A stretch of 33,326 nucleotides of DNA from Geobacteraceae bacterium GWC2_53_11 (GTDB lineage: Bacteria; Desulfobacterota; Desulfuromonadia; Geobacterales; Pseudopelobacteraceae), in contig MGZJ01000005.1 in the NCBI GenBank assembly GCA_001802645.1, forward strand, positions 1 through 33,326. Reading direction: 5' to 3'. Shown piece after piece: positions 30,148 through 33,326 of this stretch. The first letter of the stretch is position 1, and each line of letters begins with the position of its first letter. The notes beneath the pieces were generated by a model. It saw only the letters and a list, made by a program, of their open reading frames with translations, was not told the DNA's origin and searched no databases. Both the position numbers and the translations under genes were made by a program.

Positions 30148-32226
30148 TCATGAAAGGGTTACCAGCTTTTCGCGCGGTCCATCGGCGACCACACGCCCTC
30201 CGTCCAACGCAATAACACGTTCGACCGTATTAAGCATGATGGCGCTGTGTGTGGTCATAATAAGCACTGAATCATCATCAAGGAGCGTCGGCAAACGTTC
30301 GGCCAGCAAACGCTCACTTTCGGGGTCAAGCCCCAGGGTCGGCTCGTCCAGAAGCAGTATCCGGCTGGGCTGGGCAAAGACGCGTGCCAGCGCCACCTTC
30401 TGACGCTGGCCGCCGGAGAGATTGCTGCCCCGTTCGGCCAGATGCATCCCCAGCGACATCCGCCCGCTTTTGAACTCCTGTTCAAGGCCGGAAGCCCAGA
30501 CAGCCTTGTTAAAACGGCTGGTATCCGTACACCCTGAAACACGAAGATTATCCTCAAGTGTTCCGGTAAACACAGCCGGATCCTGCGCTTTATATGCCAG
30601 CCAGCGCACGCGATCAAACCGGGCGATATCATCCAGCGCAAGGCCGTCAATAAGGATCTGTCCGGTATCCGGGCGGCAGAGCCCGCCAAGACATTGCAGC
30701 AATGTTGATTTACCGGCGCCGGGGCGCCCCAGCAAGGCAACCCGCTCGCCGGGAGCAAGGGCGAATGAAACCGCCTCCAGCGCCGCAGGACGCCCTTCAT
30801 AATGTTTGCCCAGCCCGATGACTGAAATATTTCCTGCAATATCCGGGCGGGGGGTACATTTCCTCTCTGCAACAGCTTCCAGACTGTTTTCCATCCTCGC
30901 TGCCGCACGCTTGAAATCCTGCCATTTTCCGGTTACCGCAAACAATGAAGCCACCAGCGCCATGGCGCGGCTCGCCAGCAGGTTACAAGCGATGAGCTTG
31001 CCGATACTTATCAGCTGCGCCTGGATCAGGTAGACACCGGCGGTTAATATAACCACCGTCGTGAAAGTCTGCATGATCGAGGAAAACAGGCCGACATGAG
31101 TTACCGCCAAACGTCTTTTCGTATCAGAGCTCGTTGTCTGTTCCGCCAGATCCCGCCAGCGGCGCAGAAAAGCTCTTGCACCGGGTGTGGTGCGAACGAC
31201 ATCAAGACATCCCAGCGTTTCACCCATGAACGACAGTTTACGCGTATTATTACGCTCGGCTTCCTTGGACAGATTGTTTTGACGCGCCTGCAGCAAAAGC
31301 CCTATCCCTGAATAGAGAAGCACGAGAAACAGGGAGACAACCATAAGTTGCCAGGCGATGATGCCTACAACAGCCAGGTAAAGGAGGAGAAACGGAATGT
31401 CTGCAATCGCCAGCAGATAGCTGGAGGAGACAAAATCACGCGCCAGCGTCAGGTCGCGATAATTGGACAGGAAGCGGGAAAATCCGCCTGCCGGAAGGTC
31501 AACCTGCGCAACCAGCTTTGACCAGAGCGTTTCATCGCCCCGCAATGTCAGATCGACACCGATACGTTCCGTAGCCCAGCTTCGCACCAGGCGCATTCCG
31601 GCATCGGTGGCGACATAAAGCCCCATGCCGAACGTCAGTGCCCAGAGTGTCTCAAACAAGCCGTTTTGGGCAATCTTGTCGTAGACCAGCATGGCAAAAA
31701 GCGGCAGCAACAGTTGACCGGCGTTTATGACAAGACTGGAAATTCCCACTTCCGCCCAGGCAGCGCGCAATTTAGGCCACAATGCTGCCAAAGAGGCGAA
31801 ACTGCCTGATACATGGCTCTCCTTCGGTATACCCATCACGACGGCTTCGACACTGTCTCCCCCTGCCGTTACCGCTGGTCCCGGAAGCGGAGCACCATCT
31901 TTGTCAACAAACTGCCAGCGCTGCTCCATTCGATGCAGCAGCGTGAAACGGTTTTCCCTGCTCCGCAGCAGGACAAGATCGCCCGGATTATCAAGAACAT
32001 CCTCAAGCTGTCCGGTAACATATCGTACCGAAAGTCCGCGCCGCTCCAAGCGCTTGACTTCCCGTGCCCAGTCGGCAGAAGCGGCAAGGCTTTTGACAGA
32101 GCTCCGCAGTTGCGCGGCCGCAGCACGATCTGAACCGCACAGCGCTGCAACGGCTGTCAGAACGGCCTGTTTTTCCAGCATGTGTGCGGATTCATTCGGG
32201 AGGGGTGTATAAGAGGTGTCAGTCAT
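30148..32226 (-). CDS. Type I secretion ABC transporter (permease-ATPase, HlyB/LapB type)
   Basis: This is a protein of about 692 residues. The N-terminal 130 residues are a C39-peptidase-like domain without a catalytic Cys, as in transporters of RTX proteins. A six-helix membrane domain spans about 155-440. The nucleotide-binding domain has Walker A LLGRPGAGKSTLLQ near 500, signature LSGGQRQKVALARVF near 600 and Walker B ILLLDEPTLGLDPES near 625. It follows the RTX gene on the same strand by 77 bases, so it probably exports that protein. The HlyD-like adaptor gene expected beside it is not present downstream. ATG 32226 or the overlapping GTG 32229 may start it. Confidence 0.92.
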   Translation of the reverse strand: MTDTSYTPLPNESAHMLEKQAVLTAVAALCGSDRAAAAQLRSSVKSLAASADWAREVKRLERRGLSVRYVTGQLEDVLDNPGDLVLLRSRENRFTLLHRMEQRWQFVDKDGAPLPGPAVTAGGDSVEAVVMGIPKESHVSGSFASLAALWPKLRAAWAEVGISSLVINAGQLLLPLFAMLVYDKIAQNGLFETLWALTFGMGLYVATDAGMRLVRSWATERIGVDLTLRGDETLWSKLVAQVDLPAGGFSRFLSNYRDLTLARDFVSSSYLLAIADIPFLLLYLAVVGIIAWQLMVVSLFLVLLYSGIGLLLQARQNNLSKEAERNNTRKLSFMGETLGCLDVVRTTPGARAFLRRWRDLAEQTTSSDTKRRLAVTHVGLFSSIMQTFTTVVILTAGVYLIQAQLISIGKLIACNLLASRAMALVASLFAVTGKWQDFKRAAARMENSLEAVAERKCTPRPDIAGNISVIGLGKHYEGRPAALEAVSFALAPGERVALLGRPGAGKSTLLQCLGGLCRPDTGQILIDGLALDDIARFDRVRWLAYKAQDPAVFTGTLEDNLRVSGCTDTSRFNKAVWASGLEQEFKSGRMSLGMHLAERGSNLSGGQRQKVALARVFAQPSRILLLDEPTLGLDPESERLLAERLPTLLDDDSVLIMTTHSAIMLNTVERVIALDGGRVVADGPREKLVTLS

Positions 32227-32303
32227 CACGTGGGTCTCTTCAGTAAAAAAGGATTGTCAAAGCAGCACACTTACTCATGCACAACCGGGAAACGAAGGAG
32301 CAG

Positions 32304-33326
32304 TTACGCAACAACAGTCCAGTGAATTTTTGCCACATCCACTCCCCCGTTGGAAATCGTGTAGATACCGTCAACACCGGGTGTGAAAGGATCGGGAATA
32401 CTCGGGGTAATCGAATCACCTGAAGCCAGGGAAATAGTGAGGATGTCGCCGCTGTCAGCCTTAATGAAAAGCTCCGATGTTGTACCTTTATCAACCATAT
32501 TCTGTATATCAAGGCCGGACAGGGTAATCGTCGTTGCAACGCCGTCTTTGAAATTCAGGGTATCAATATTGTCACTGACAGAGGCCAGACCGGCAATATT
32601 GTAACTCCCTCCATCAACAAGATCCTGCACTACAATGGTGTTTCCGGTGCCAGAGTCACGCGTTTCTCCATCAATCCTGGCTGGCATGTTGGCGGGCAAA
32701 GAAGATACATAGAAGGTATCGTTGCCGTCTCCGCCAAGTGCCGTATCGTTGCCCCTGGCATATATGGTGTCGTCACCAAGGCCGCCAGAAAGTGTATTTA
32801 CGCCACTGTTGCCATACAGGATGTCGTTGTGGTCCGAACCGGCCAGATTTTCTACGCTGTTGAATTTGTCTCCATCTGAATTGATAAACCAATAATCCGG
32901 ATCAAGTGTAGCGGTGACACCGCCCGTAGCGTTGGCGTAGCTGGCGGTGTCAACGCCGCCTCCGCCATAAAGGGTATCTGCCCCTGAGCCGCCGGTGAGA
33001 ATATTGGCATTGCCGTCACCGGTCAGGGTATCGCTACCATCGCCGCCAATCAGGTTTTCAATACCGTTATAGGTATCGCCTGCAGCATCGCCACCTGTCC
33101 CCATACCGGTGGCAAGCGAAGCATTAACGGCTACCGAAGAACCGGCATAGCTGACCGTGTCACTGCCGGTGTCAGTGATGCCGTCACCGCCGGTCAATAT
33201 ATCGATACCGGCACCACCGATGAGGATATCATCGCCGGCACCCCCCATGAGGGAGTTGGCGCCGCCATCACCTGACAGCACGTCATTGCCTGCGCCACCG
33301 ATCATGTTTTCAATACCGTAGTAGAA
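32304..33326 (-). CDS. RTX calcium-binding protein, C-terminal part (runs off the window)
   Basis: The frame is open to the right edge, so only the last 340 residues are seen. Nonapeptide GGxGxDxLx repeats are dense (GGAGNDVLSGDGG, GGAGDDILIGGAG, GGDGSDTLTGDG, GGSGADTLYGGGG, GGLGDDTIYARGN, GGDGNDTFYVSS), interleaved with DTVSYAGSS- and DTASYANA-type spacers. They bind calcium and fold after export. The last 120 residues lack repeats and end GGVDVAKIHWTVVA, a plausible uncleaved type I secretion signal. It is likely an adhesin, enzyme or surface protein; the functional part lies outside. The adjacent ABC transporter is the probable exporter. Confidence 0.9.
   Translation of the reverse strand, partial: FYYGIENMIGGAGNDVLSGDGGANSLMGGAGDDILIGGAGIDILTGGDGITDTGSDTVSYAGSSVAVNASLATGMGTGGDAAGDTYNGIENLIGGDGSDTLTGDGNANILTGGSGADTLYGGGGVDTASYANATGGVTATLDPDYWFINSDGDKFNSVENLAGSDHNDILYGNSGVNTLSGGLGDDTIYARGNDTALGGDGNDTFYVSSLPANMPARIDGETRDSGTGNTIVVQDLVDGGSYNIAGLASVSDNIDTLNFKDGVATTITLSGLDIQNMVDKGTTSELFIKADSGDILTISLASGDSITPSIPDPFTPGVDGIYTISNGGVDVAKIHWTVVA

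Overview
The window looks like a chromosomal segment of a Geobacter-type deltaproteobacterium (Geobacter/Trichlorobacter/Pelobacter propionicus group). The pointers are the gene order pheA-tyrA-aroA-cmk-ispH-rpsA-ihfB, the EAL-HDOD, HD-GYP and CheV signalling proteins, the GC-rich core genes and a possible sigma-54 promoter. This placement is inference from gene content, not from a search.

Bases 1-10650 are an accessory island that ends at an intact tRNA-Leu(UAA) gene (10652-10738). From the left edge it holds an insertion-sequence end that cuts a HigB-like toxin, a NERD/zinc-ribbon protein, a 1668-residue protein joining a nucleoside-phosphorylase-like domain to a STAND-type NTPase and a long C-terminal region (a candidate anti-phage sensor), and an HNH-nuclease-like protein. 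Bases 7690-10650 are a run of small cassettes. Each is closed by a strong hairpin terminator and a tRNA-Leu-like remnant, and carries toxin-antitoxin genes (Phd/PIN pair, two BrnA-like antitoxins of which one is frameshifted, CopG-like, NadS-like) or a small secreted protein.

Bases 10750-17700 are a compact minus-strand operon: pheA, tyrA, aroA (aromatic amino acids), cmk, ispH, rpsA and ihfB. rpsA appears to have its own promoter. Bases 17800-26060 hold an HD protein, a 55-residue small protein, EAL-HDOD and GAF/HD-GYP regulators, a ThiI-like thiolation enzyme, an SDR protein, and the nucleotide hydrolases YfbR and Dgt.

Bases 26170-30110 return to aromatic biosynthesis: DAHP synthase (aroF), cheV and trpE. 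The aroF leader encodes a 28-codon peptide packed with Phe and Tyr codons. It is followed by mutually exclusive hairpins ending in a terminator, which is a textbook attenuator layout and the best-supported regulatory discovery here. The right end (30148-33326) is a type I secretion ABC transporter and the C-terminal part of an RTX repeat protein that runs off the window.
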